Source: Liquidambar formosana (taxonomy: Eukaryota; Streptophyta; Magnoliopsida; Saxifragales; Altingiaceae). Taken from it: 64,000 nucleotides of DNA. A program made the translations under genes and the position numbers. Below are positions 34,873-45,060 of the stretch, in pieces. The notes under the pieces were generated by a model. That model searched no databases and was not told the origin of the DNA. It worked only from the letters and a program-made list of their open reading frames with translations. The first letter of the stretch is position 1, and each line of letters begins with the position of its first letter. Location of the stretch: positions 20,294,457-20,358,456 of the forward strand of contig CM077832.1 in the NCBI GenBank assembly GCA_039720395.1, in the 5' to 3' direction.

Positions 34873-36197
34873 TTGGTTGTGCCTTGACAAGTAACATGGG
34901 TGCGATTTTGCAGGACCCCAGATGGCTCATGGAACGATGAGGTATCCATATAAAACATCTGCATATATCTTTGTGTGTTTGTAATGTTTTGTACCAGCTT
35001 GTATTGTCTTTTTATAGAGGCAAAATGGTCTAAGATGCTTTGTAACTCCCTTATTAACTTTTGTAGGTTGCCATATCAGTGAAACCATTGAAGGTGCAGA
35101 ACTGGAGTCTTCCTGAAATGCCTGGGCTTATAACTGATCTTCTGATCTCCCTGGATGATTGTTTTCTTTACTATGTGAACTGGCTTAATGGAGGTGTCAG
35201 ACAGTATAATATTGAGAACCCTAAAGAGTCCTGTATTGACAGGCCAAGTATGGGTTGGGGGACTGATTCAAAAAGGGGGCCCTGTAGTGGCTGAGGCAGA
35301 AGATGGTAAAACATGGAAATTTGACATTCCAAAAATCTAGGCCAGTACCTTATCCATGGTAGAATTAGAAACTTAAGGTGTGAATTATTACTCGATGAAC
35401 TGTCATGCATAAATCTCATTGCTGCAGGGTAAAACGGTTTATTAAGGTGCTAATTTCAAAGATGTTTTAAAGTGTAGAAATCTTGGCATTAGACCCATTT
35501 TTGGTTTCATGCAAATGGCATGTATTTAGTTTTGATGTGGTAGATAGATGATAGATCACCCCTTGACCATTTTACACACTAGGAGTCAGGCCCAGTTGTT
35601 CTTTTTGTGACGAGATGCTGTAACAAATCATTATCATTGATCGACAAACATTGAGTTTTGGTATGGGACTGGTCAGTAGTGATCAAAGGATAAACTGTGT
35701 GTGGCAGGTCAAATTACATATGACATGGCATCATGCATGCACATGAGACATACTACCTCTTCCCATGGATAGGGTTGGCAATATACGACCCGATCTACGG
35801 AAAATAGACTGTATTTACCTTTCAGAATTTGGGGTTTGCCTTTCTTGTGTATTGCTTTGTTCTGTTCTGATAGTAGGTATAAATTATGTAATAGAAATAT
35901 GTAGTGTAATCATTAGTGGTAGTTGTAGAATTAAATAGCATTGGAAAATCTCCAGTAGGAATGAAGTTCTTCCTTGGTTAGAATCTTTTTTCTAATATAA
36001 TAGTTATAATAATATTTTGTTGAATATTATATAATAGCATGTTTTAAATGGTTTATGTATTTTGCTTGATTTAAGCTGTGTGTGTTTGTAGCATCCATCC
36101 CGTAGTTTATGTTTGTTTTGTATATGAATGTAAATTATTAGTTGAAGTTCCTGCGGCTGCCTGTTCAGCTGTTCTGTGTGTGTGTGTTTCTTTTTAC

Positions 36198-36209
36198 TGG
36201 TATCAGAGC
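36198..36209 (+). other. tRNA-Met primer-binding-site sequence
   Basis: TGGTATCAGAGC is complementary to the 3' end of plant initiator tRNA-Met. It is the minus-strand primer site of caulimovirids and many plant LTR retrotransposons. It lies about 215 bp before the coat-protein-like ORF. An inverted copy (GCTCTGATACCA) lies at about 40471-40482. Confidence 0.8.
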
Positions 36210-36422
36210 ATTTAGGTTAGCTGTTAACAGAATCTTAAATTAGTAAAATTATCTTATTTATTTGTTAATCATTTAGAAAACTAGTTAAGTTATTTTAGTT
36301 TATCTGTAAACCTTAAAACAACCTTGAATAGGGAGTACCGAGGCCTTGACTTTGTTGAGAGGTAGTTAGGAGAACATAAATCCTTCTCATTTGAGTCAGC
36401 AACTTTGTAGGAAAACCTAGTT

Positions 36423-37874
36423 ATGGAAGAATTAAGGTGTATAGGTGAATTAAATAATCAAACTAGTGACTATAAACATTTAGCACATGTACAAGATGAA
36501 GATGCTAATATAGGTAATGTTAGCCGTACATTAAACCATGTAGTCGATAGTTTATCAGGAGTATTTAGTAAATTAGTAAAAATTGAAAAAACCCAAGAAA
36601 AAATTAGTGATAGAATTAATATGATAAGTGAAATACAAATTATAGACTTAAAGGATGAGACAAAAGGTCTAATCCAAAATTTAGAAAATAGTCTGAAAAA
36701 CAATTCAGAAACTACACTTATGATAAAAGAAAATTATAGGGAAGAAATTCTTAGACTATATTTTGGAATAGAAATTATGATGTTTAAAACAAATAAACTT
36801 CGTAAAGATTTTGAAACAATTAAAGAAATATTAGAATATTGGAAAACCCGATATATAAAAGAAGATGATTATGAAGAACGCAATAAACAACTTAAACAAA
36901 TGCAAGAATTATATTCAGCCAATGAAGAACTTATGACTGAGTATAATTATGAACTAGCTCTTCAAATAGAAGATTCTAGTGAATCAGATAATGAGTCAGA
37001 AATTTCTTTTATGCCAAACAGCATAAAAGAAGAAAGCTCAGAAGATGAGCAAGAAGGTAAAAAATTAGGTTTATCATCAAGTGAAAACAACTCTGAAGGT
37101 ACAAGTATTACTTCGGTAGATGAAGAAATAATCATTGACTCTGATAAAGAGAACAATGATGACATTAAAGGTAATAATGACCCTCAAGACTCTAAAAACG
37201 GAAAAGAGATTGAGACGGATGAGGAAGAAAAAATACTTCCTAGAGGTCAAAGGACTGATTTTGAATCACCCATATATGATGACCCTTATGATGATGACCC
37301 GGTCCCGATGCAAGTTGAAAATTTAAAACCTTTAAAAGATGAAGGTTCTACTTCTACATCAGAACCAAAACCTTCAACCACCATACGCTTAGATTTAAAC
37401 AAAATTAATGTAATTGCAGGAGGAGTCTATTTAGACTTAAAAAATGTTGATTTTAGAAATTATGATCAAGCATTAAGAGAATAGGCACAATCAATGTCCA
37501 CTGTTATAAATACATATAAAAGTAGTTGGTCTAAAAAAAGATTTTTAGACTACATCTGTGCAACTCTCCAAGGAGATTGCTTAAACTTTCTTAGAAGATG
37601 GGAAGCCTCTGATGAAGGTAAACATGAAAAGGCTAGTTTACTCAATGAATTTAATTCATTTGATAAAATATTAAATGAATTTGCACAAATTCTAAGAAGA
37701 GAATTTTGTGGAATTAAATTCGAAGAACAAGAAGATATTCACAATGAATATATGCTAACAAAGGCAAGAATATGTAATATATGTGAATTTAAACCTTTTG
37801 CAAAATTTTATCAGGAATATTACCATAAACTTAACCCTCCAAAAACAGAGTTTTGGTTAACTCAATTTTTCTAG
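36423..37874 (+). pseudogene. Endogenous caulimovirid coat-protein-like ORF (broken)
   Basis: A 353-codon open frame is followed, after a single in-frame TAG (37482-37484), by 126 more codons. The first part has a helical, coiled-coil-prone region, then a long acidic stretch (about residues 190-310), as in caulimovirid coat proteins. The second part carries the core coat-protein features, including CNICEF and, after a second stop, KLPSPW. The CCHC zinc knuckle, protease and reverse transcriptase are absent. An assignment to a petuvirus/florendovirus-like lineage is inferred from the layout and the tRNA-Met site; a related gag-type retroelement is the alternative. The sequence is an inactive genomic fossil. 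Confidence 0.7.
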
Positions 37875-38329
37875 AAATTACCCTCACCATGGGATGAAAT
37901 TTGTAGCGATGGATATAAAGAATTCTTAAAAAGTTCTAACGGTGGAAAAGACACCCTAAGAGCAAGAATTCAATTTGTTGAAAAAACTATTACTAAACAT
38001 TACTGAAGAAATTTTCTCTGATAATCAAAATCGTGTGGAATACAATGAGATTAAACCACTTCTCACCGAATTCATTGAACTTAACCCTCCAAAAACAGAG
38101 TTTTGGTTAACTCAATTTTTCTAGAAATTACCCTCACCATGGGATGAAATTTGTAGCGATGGATATAAAGAATTCTTAAAAAGTTCTAACGGTGGAAAAG
38201 ACACCCTAAGAGCAAGAATTCAATTTGTTGAAAAAACTATTACTAAACATTACTGAAGAAATTTTCTCTGATAATCAAAATCGTGTGGAATACAATGAGA
38301 TTAAACCACTTCTCACCGAATTCATTGAG
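37830..38329 (+). repeat. 250-bp tandem duplication in the coat-protein-like region
   Basis: Copies 37830-38079 and 38080-38329 both start at CTTAACCCTCCAAAAACAG and are almost identical, including the same stop codon. The second copy runs straight into an inverted segment beginning at about 38327. Confidence 0.9.
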
Positions 38330-38690
38330 AAGTGGTTTAATCTCATTGTATTCCACACGATTTTGAATATCAGAGAAAATTTCTTTAGGCAAAGCTATTT
38401 TAGCTTTATTAAAAAAACATATTCTTAAAGCTTTGTTAAAATATGAATTTTCCTGTTGTTCAGTAAAATTTATTAAATTAACAAGAGTGTTAATTTTTTC
38501 TTCAGAAAATTCTTCAAGCCAATCCACTTGTTTAATGAATTTGGCAAATTCATTTTGAAGATATGTTTTTTTTTCTTCATGTGTTTTTAAATATTCAGCA
38601 AGCTGAGACATGCTTCCTCTAAACTCAGCCTTTTGGTTCAGGTAATGAGTTTTCCAAATATTGTTAGTAATAGTTCTTTCAACAAAGGGA
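38327..38690 (-). pseudogene. Inverted pararetroviral fragment
   Basis: Read on the minus strand, an open frame of about 120 codons ends in a segment that also occurs in plus orientation just to the left (38264-38317), giving a hairpin with arms of about 55 bp and a spacer of about 10 bp. The rest of the frame (Lys/Glu-rich) continues pararetroviral coding sequence not present on the plus side. The composition fits the neighbouring coat-protein-like ORF. The product is unassigned. Confidence 0.55.
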
Positions 38691-38805
38691 AGGTGGGTGG
38701 GATGGGGGTTTGCTGCTGGAGCACCCTATAACCAGATTTGCTCCATGAAGAGCGTCGGCGAGAGAGCTCGATGAAGGGAGGGCTAGAGCTCGATGGAGGG
38801 TGGGT

Positions 38806-38890
38806 CAAAGACTCCATTTTTTCCGTCGAGCGTCAAAGACTCCATTTTTTCCGTCGAGCGTCAAAGACTCCATTTTTTCCGGCGAGCATT
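38806..38890 (+). repeat. Triplicate of a 28-bp unit
   Basis: TCAAAGACTCCATTTTTTCC followed by G(T/G)CGAGCG is repeated three times in tandem. It lies in a GC-richer stretch (38740-39230) unlike the AT-rich pararetroviral sequence around it, suggesting a separate origin. Confidence 0.85.
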
Positions 38891-39228
38891 TCTTGTCACT
38901 CTCCCTCGACACCAAACCCAAACCCATTTTCTGAGAAAAACCAAAGCCTCCCCACACTGTCAGAAGCTCGCCGCGAGCTCTTTCTCCCTCTCGTCTCCCC
39001 TCTGCTTTCATCTCTTTCTTTTTTGGGTCCCTTGGAGATGAATGCCATCACCGACGAACCATCAAACCCAAATCGGAAACCCAGAGCATCCCCTTCATCG
39101 ACGAGGCTTCGACGCACGGACAAACCCAAAAAATGCTCGCCAGAAAAATGGAGGCTTCGACGCCGGAAAAGACGAGGGTTTGTTCCATATCGGAGTCGAG
39201 CGCTTGAGTTTCTCTTAGGTTCATAAGA

Positions 39229-39590
39229 TGGATTGGGAGGTTGTAGAACTGAAAATCAAGAACTGGCTGAAGGCATTGAAAATCGCCGTACTTCTACGGA
39301 GAGAGAATCCTCTACGATCATGTTTTTCAGTCGTTCATTTCAATTAGCGAATCGTGTTTCGTGGAGATTTTGAGAGAAGGAGCAATCGCGCTGTTTGGAT
39401 TCCCGGAAATGGTGGCAAAATGCAAGAAATCTCCTGAGAAAATGTTTCGCACACTCAACCACTACGAATCGATCTCCGACCTCTGGCCAGAAATCGAGTC
39501 CATCCTTCTCTTTCGAATCAACCTCCGCCGTCCGAACACAAGCCATCACCTCCCTCATCAAGCTCGGTGAAGCAACCATGGCGGTGGGTT
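39229..39590 (+). pseudogene. EXO70 exocyst subunit fragment
   Basis: Reading with small frame changes, the sequence gives MDWEVVELKIKNWLKALKIA, REGAIALFGFPEMVAKCKKS, PEKMFRTLNHYESISDLWPE, IESI and, after a shift, FESTSAVRTQAITSLIKLGE. This is the mid-N-terminal part of plant EXO70 proteins, the exocyst subunit that tethers secretory vesicles to the plasma membrane. At least two frameshifts, and the absence of the rest of the protein, make it non-functional. Plant EXO70 genes are often intron-less, so no splice borders are expected. It lies inside the hAT-ended element. Confidence 0.82.
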
Positions 39591-39611
39591 ACCTCAACAA
39601 AAGCAAAAGAA

Positions 39612-39735
39612 AAAAAAAAAAAAAAGAGAGAGAGAGAGAGAGATGAAAGAGAAGATCTAAACAGGGGGCAAAAAATAAAAATAAAAATAAAAAAATGAAA
39701 GAGATGAAGGAGAAGAGAAGAAGCAGCAGCAGCAG
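39612..39735. repeat. Poly-A, (GA)n and (AGC)n tracts
   Basis: A-rich run, GAGAGA run and (AGC)n (39721-39737) follow the EXO70 fragment. They account for the homopolymer-rich open frames here. Confidence 0.8.
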
Positions 39736-39856
39736 CAACACTCGCTCTGCCGCCGTCCATGGCCATGGCTGCGAGATTGGGTTCTAGGGCTTGAGGGTGA
39801 GAGGGTTGGCTTCATTCAGATTTGGAGGAGTACCACACCAAACGCAGCGTTTTGGT

Positions 39857-40060
39857 TTCAATAAGGGTAAAATGGGTATTATTAGTCCATTTTTTACATA
39901 ACGTCAGCAATAGCCGTTAACTCTCTAAACGGCGGGTTGACGGATGGAGGAATTTGTATATTATTTTCTAAAGTAGGGGAGGGCAGTGTAATTTCAGAAA
40001 GGACGGGGGATGTCAGTGTAATAGTCAGTAAACACAGGGGGTGTAAATGTATTTTACCCT
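39857..40060. mobile_element. Possible small TIR element, ends AAGGGTAAAAT
   Basis: AAGGGTAAAATGG near 39860 is mirrored by ATTTTACCCTT ending near 40060, right where the right inverted arm begins. The ends resemble those of the Mutator-type MITE at 14183. The repeats are short and no 9-bp duplication was found. Confidence 0.35.
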
Positions 40061-41462
40061 TAATTTTATCACTAATTTTTTCTTGGGTTTTTTCAATTTT
40101 TACTAATTTACTAAATACTCCTGATAAACTATCGACTACATAGTTTAATGTACGGCTAACATTACCTATATTAGTATTTTCATCTTGTGCATGTGCTAAA
40201 TGTTTATAGTCACTAGTTTGATTATTTAATTCACCTATGCATCTTAATTCTTCCATGACTAGGTTTTCCTACAAAGTTGTTGACTCAAATGATAAGGATT
40301 TATGTTCTCCTAACTACCTCTCAACAAAGTCAAGGCCTCGGTACTCCTTATTCAAGGTTGTGTTAAGGTTTACAGATAAACTAAAATATCTTAACTAGTT
40401 TTCTAAATGATTAACAAATAAACAAGATAATTTTACTAATTTAAGGTTTTGTTAATAGCTAACTTAAATGCTCTGATACCAGTAAAAAGAAACACACACA
40501 CACAGAACAACTGGACAGGCAGCCGCAGGAACTTCAACTAATAATTTACATTCATATACAAAACAAACATAAACTACGGGATGGATGCTACAAACACACA
40601 GCTTAAATCATGCAAAATACATAAACCATTTAAAACATGCTAGCTATTATATAATATTCAACAAAATATTATTATAACTATTATATTAGAAAAAAGATTC
40701 TAACCAAGGAAGAACTTCATTCCTACCGGAGATTTTCCAATGCTATTTAATTCTACAACAACCACTAATGATTACACTACATATTTCTATTGCATAATTT
40801 ATATCTACTATCAGAACAGAACAGAGCAATACACAAGGAAGGCAAATCCCAAATTCTGAAGGGTAAATACAGTCTATTTTCAGTAGATCGGGTCGTATAT
40901 TGCCATCCCTACCCATGGATAGCTTACAACTGATTGGGCTTGTATAGACCATTCATAATGGGCTGTTCAAAAACCAAAACATTTCTGCTCTGTACTATCC
41001 ATAATTTGCTCTAGGAATTAACAAATGTATAATGATGTGGTATATCATTAATTCCTTAAGGTATGTTGGCACGTACCATTGCACAACTTATGTTAACCTG
41101 TGGAGATATTTCTGCCTCCTAGGGTACTCTTAATTTACGACATGGAAGATTGATGGACTTCATATCTCCTTTTCAGGGAAATCAATTAAGAGGGGGACCT
41201 CAGATGATTCAGTTAAGCCTAGACGGGAAGCGGCTCTATGTGACCAATTCACTCTTTAGTACATGGGATCGTCAGTTGTATCCCGAACTGCTGGAGAAAG
41301 GATCACACATGTTGCAGATTGACGTTGACACACAGAAAGGCGGTCTTGCACGTACAAAACCATAATTTTTTCGTGGACTTCGGAACTGAACCTGATGGTC
41401 CTTCCCTAGCCCATGAGACGAGATATCCCGGCGGTGACTGCACCTCAGACATATGGGTTTAA

Positions 41463-42351
41463 GCATCCTGCTTCTTATTCGGGAAATAAATTTTCTAGTT
41501 CATCTAAAATATGTAAATTGCAACTGCAGTTGTTAAAGGCAATGCGGTCTCTGTGAACTTACATAATAAATTATGTTGAGATTTGGCCCATTTTGAACTT
41601 CCAGGTCCGATGGTAAAGCGTGCGGTTGTTAACTAAACTTCTTTGCACATTGTTTTGTTTATTAGTGTGGTGAGACCTGTGTATTTGCACAAGAAAAAAT
41701 ATCTAACAAAAAATATGATGCATTTGAATTATAGATAATAAATAATAAAATGAAAAATTTATAAATTTATTGTAGAAGATCCTAATAAAAAAATAGGTTG
41801 CGTAGATGACGAAAGTCAATTAAAGAAATGTTATTTAATAGAGTTTTTTAATGTTTAAGTTATAAATTTGGTTTAGGTCTCGCTGTAATATAATTATTGA
41901 GTATATTAGATTAGTTTAGGTTTTTTTATAAGACAATTATTAGGAAATTACATTCATTTAGGTGTATTAAGAGAAAATTATTATAAAAATAAAATCATAT
42001 AGAATTCAATTAAGGATAAAATTATTACAAAAATAACATAATATAGAATTCAAATAAGGTGTTACGTGGTTGCATAAAAAAACATCATGTATGTGGTTGT
42101 CTTGAATTTTGATTTATTATATATACTAGCGGTGAGTCTATATAATGCGGGATAAAATGCAAGAAAAATAATATAAAAATAATTGTAACAAATAATAGAA
42201 AATTTTAAAAGAAAAGTAATTCTAAATAATATCCAAAAAAAATAAGTGATTGTGTAAGCTAATAATAGTTTTTAGATTTAATAAAAATATTTTATTCATT
42301 TGATTTTATTCCCCTTAGGAGAGGATGAAAAAGTTATGTCATTCTTTAAAA
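41463..42351. other. AT-rich sequence downstream of the SBP pseudogene
   Basis: No gene seen. Near 42126, CTAGCGGTGAGTC could be a Helitron 3' end in reverse orientation, but the hairpin is poor. Confidence 0.4.
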
Positions 42352-42764
42352 AAAGTGAATTTTGGCCATAGCCTCTAAGTATAAGAGTACTTTTACAATA
42401 AGCTCTAAGTGAAAAACAGTTATGTGAAAACCCTTTTGATCCCATAGTGACAAAAATACCTCTATTTTACATTTTGAATCAAATTACAACCGTGTCATTT
42501 TTTTCCCACGTTCTCTTCTTCTCTCCTGTGGTTCCACTGCCTTCCAAGATTCCCCACTACCAATTAAGCTACAAATGCTATTCCGGCATCTTCTTCTTTT
42601 CATCTCCAACGCCGGTCAGCTTTTCTCTCTACGAGCTCCTTTCTTTTTTTTTTTTTTCATTCTTCTTTTCTCATTTTTTTCCTCTTCTTTCCCACCAAAT
42701 CTGTTGGTATGGCCAAAACACAGCCATAGCTCTCTTATGTGCTTCCACCATTTATTACTGTGTG

Positions 42765-43010
42765 CTTTGTAAAGGTGACATTTAACATATACAACAGTAA
42801 CAGTTTATTATTGTGTGCTTTGTAAAATTTATACAAACAACAGTAATAATTTACTATTTTGTACTTTGAATAATTTATACAGACAATAGTAATAGTTTGC
42901 TATTGTGTGTTTTGAAAAAAAATTATACACGACATAGTAATAATTTGCTGCTGTCTTTGAAAAAAATATATATCAACACAATAACAATTTGTTATTTTAA
43001 GTTATAAAAA
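42765..43010 (+). repeat. Tandem repeat of about 58 bp, four to five copies
   Basis: The unit is roughly ACAACAGTAATAGTTTRCTATT then GTGTGCTTTGTAAAATTTATAC. Copies start near 42790, 42838, 42890, 42932 and 42979 and degrade rightwards. Confidence 0.7.
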
Positions 43011-43066
43011 AAACACTACAATAGCAACCCCAAAAAATGAGTAGATCTGAAATTGCAACCCAAGAC

Positions 43067-43415
43067 ACGAAAAAAAAAAAAGAAAAAAGAAAAAAAAGGA
43101 GAGCAGATCTGGAGTTTGGAGATGAAAAGAAGAAGAAGAAGAAGAAGAAGAAGAAGAAGACAACAGCCATAGCGGGGCGCACGAACATGAGCATCGCCGG
43201 CGCTGTTCCAAATCAAGATCTTCGTATAGCATTGCACGAGCATTGCTCCCATTCTTCTTCTTCTTCTTCTTCAAATCCAGATCTTCACACTGCATGAGCA
43301 TCGCTGGTGCTATTCCGGCCCTTCTTCATCAGCTGTTGCCACTTCTCTCTCTCTCTCTCTTTCCCTCCCTTTCTTCTTCTTATTCTTCTTCTTCTTCTTC
43401 TTCTTCTTCTTCATA
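43067..43415. repeat. (AAG)n / (TTC)n microsatellite cluster
   Basis: An (AAG)n run at about 43124-43160, (TTC)n at 43252-43272 and (TTC)n at 43374-43412 give purine and pyrimidine tracts in opposite orientation, able to fold on each other. Predicted Lys- or Ser/Phe-rich peptides here are artefacts. Confidence 0.85.
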
Positions 43416-43674
43416 AATGAATTCAGTTTGAAAAAATATATTGTAAATATAAAATGTTAAAACAGGTATTTCAAAAAAAAAAAAAAATGATTTCCTTATG
43501 CTTAAAGAATCACTAAAAAAAGGGGCTATGGAGTTAAAAACTCTTATGATGGGGTTTTGGTTAAAAGCAGTCCCTTAATAAGGGTAATTGCTAATTTCCC
43601 TTTTAAAAAATGGGTCATCCCATATTTTATTTATCTAATATATATATAGTCCTCCTTCTTATAAAATCAACCTA

Positions 43675-44030
43675 ATATAACTTTATGTTAGGTCATTATT
43701 CAAAGCTCTACTTGTAATTTGTATTTTGTGAAACCAACCACTGGATTAGATAGCTATATCATGTAGATGATGCATACCAAAAATTAAGTTGATCAAAGAG
43801 TAATTTCTATTCAATATAAAACTTATATTTTTCAATCAATGACAATCGCTCCTTTTGGACATTTGTAGATGAAGCAACTCTTAATTTCAGATCAATTTGA
43901 TTTTTGGTATGCATGACCTTCATATAAAGCTGATCTTATCCAATAGTTGGTTTTGCAAAAATCAAGTCACATGTAAAGTTTTGGAGAGTGATCTATCGCA
44001 AAGTTACGTTAAGTTAACCTTATCCAATGA
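43675..44030. mobile_element. Foldback (hairpin) element, probable MITE
   Basis: The left arm (about 43690-43800, containing AACCAACCACTGGATTAGAT and ATGCATACCAAAAATTAAGT) is mirrored with about 80% identity by the right arm (about 43888-44025). The whole folds into one long hairpin with a short central loop. No coding capacity. Precise ends and target duplication are not clear. Confidence 0.6.
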
Positions 44031-44802
44031 AACTTCTGAAGCTCATTTGTGAGCATCACGCCCTAAAAAAGTATACACACAATGGTTCGAGAATATGCAA
44101 CTAGCCTTGGAAGACTAATTGGGAGAAGAGTCGCCACCTAATTACTATTTGGGAAAAATGAACCCTAGCAGGTCCAGCTCGTTATAACCAGATATTCGGT
44201 TTCAGAGTTAGGGTACATTATCGGGAAGGTGTTAGGCACCAGACAATGCCTGGTTGAAACCGACCCCTACACATAACTATTGGCCATAATTAAAGTGATA
44301 TTCAGTTAAAATTAACCCTAAAACACGCAACAATTTATATCATACAAAAGTGAATGAAACATGTAGAATGAACAGTAAAAAATTGCATAAACAGAACTAA
44401 AAAACAGGAGACAAGCATTCTGTTTGCAATTAGCATGGTGCGTACGCATCTATGCCAGTTGCATACGCACTTTTCATTCATATTTCACCCATAATCATGC
44501 ATAATGAGATAAAATAAACAAAAGAGAAAAAGAGAAAGAAAAGTGATTTTCGTCACTTTGCAACAGCAGAAACTTCAATCATGTTTTTGAGTATGAAATC
44601 ATTGGAATTGGACAAAACTTATGAAATACAAAGTTGTAGAGAATTGAATTATCTTTCTAAAGACACTAATTTCATCAAATTCCAACTTTGGATTCAAAAG
44701 TTATGATTAAATATGATCGCTGATTTTAGAAAACTTTTGCTGAATTATGATGAATTTCACTTTCTAACAACCTTACTCTTCTAAATCATGCATAATAAAT
44801 AA

Positions 44803-45002
44803 AGGCTGGCGTTATTGCTAGATACCCTTTTTATGTTTCCACGGTTTTTATATAGCTGTGAACACAAATGACAACTTTATCCTTTAGGGATGTAAAAGGT
44901 TAAAATGCCTTATTTTTATATGCCTAAATCACCCTTTCTCACTTTTGACACTATGCTCACCGTTAAGTCCCTTTCACAAACAGGAAAAGTAGACCTGAAC
45001 CC

Positions 45003-45060
<58 letters not shown>

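Larger units (their letters stand above)
35770..40911. mobile_element. hAT-ended composite element carrying pararetroviral and EXO70 sequence
   Basis: The left end TAGGGTTGGCAATATACGAC and the inverse of the right end TAGGGATGGCAATATACGAC match at all but one base. The 8-bp repeat CCCATGGA flanks both sides (35762-35769 and 40912-40919). TAGGGATGGCAA-type ends with an 8-bp duplication are characteristic of plant hAT transposons. The arms form 852-bp inverted repeats (35770-36621 and 40060-40911). Each arm contains the sequence TGGTATCAGAGC and the first 65 or so codons of a caulimovirid-like ORF. No transposase is present, so mobilisation would need a hAT enzyme in trans. It sits in the last intron of the SBP pseudogene. 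Confidence 0.85.
28900..41462 (+). pseudogene. Selenium-binding protein (SBP1-like) pseudogene, six exons
   Basis: Plant SBP1-type proteins (methanethiol oxidase family) are recognisable exon by exon with splice borders kept. The first exon, ending at 29002, has GCCKNGPGYATPLEAMS. The next are 33612-33771 ([15 protein letters not shown], then [20 protein letters not shown]), 34128-34359 (FNLQHVSDGLYGRHLYVYSW), 34833-34941 (RFLHDPSKDTGFVGCALTSN), 35067-35340 (VKPLKVQNWSLPEMPGLITD) and 41177-41462 ([20 protein letters not shown], then the frame-shifted [10 protein letters not shown] end). Damage: no in-frame start near exon one, at least one exon missing in the 29.0-33.6 kb gap, and a deletion inside the 33.6-kb exon. 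There are also frameshifts in the last three exons, a stop at 35338-35340 and a GC donor after it. Introns hold a LINE remnant and a 5.1-kb hAT-ended element. Confidence 0.92.
42352..43605. mobile_element. Possible repeat-rich insertion flanked by TTTAAAAAA
   Basis: AGTGAATTTTGGCCATAGCC on the left and CAATTTCCC-like sequence on the right lie next to TTTAAAAAA on both sides (about 42343-42351 and 43605-43612), which could be a 9-bp duplication. The inverted ends are weak. The interior is dominated by simple repeats. Confidence 0.25.

Noticed and set aside
38738..39226. 162-codon open frame upstream of the EXO70 fragment
   Set aside because: GC-rich, spans a 28-bp triplicate, Arg/Ser/Pro-rich with no recognisable domain; probably leader-type captured sequence.
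36423..40911. Search for reverse transcriptase, protease or movement protein of the pararetroviral relic
   Set aside because: None seen; only coat-protein-like sequence and an unassigned fragment are present, so it is not a whole viral genome.
42121..42135. CTAGCGGTGAGTC as a reverse-strand Helitron 3' end
   Set aside because: CTAG next to T fits, but the upstream hairpin is weak and no matching TC end was found.
43037..43301. Lys-rich and Ser/Phe-rich open frames
   Set aside because: Products of (AAG)n and (TTC)n microsatellites.
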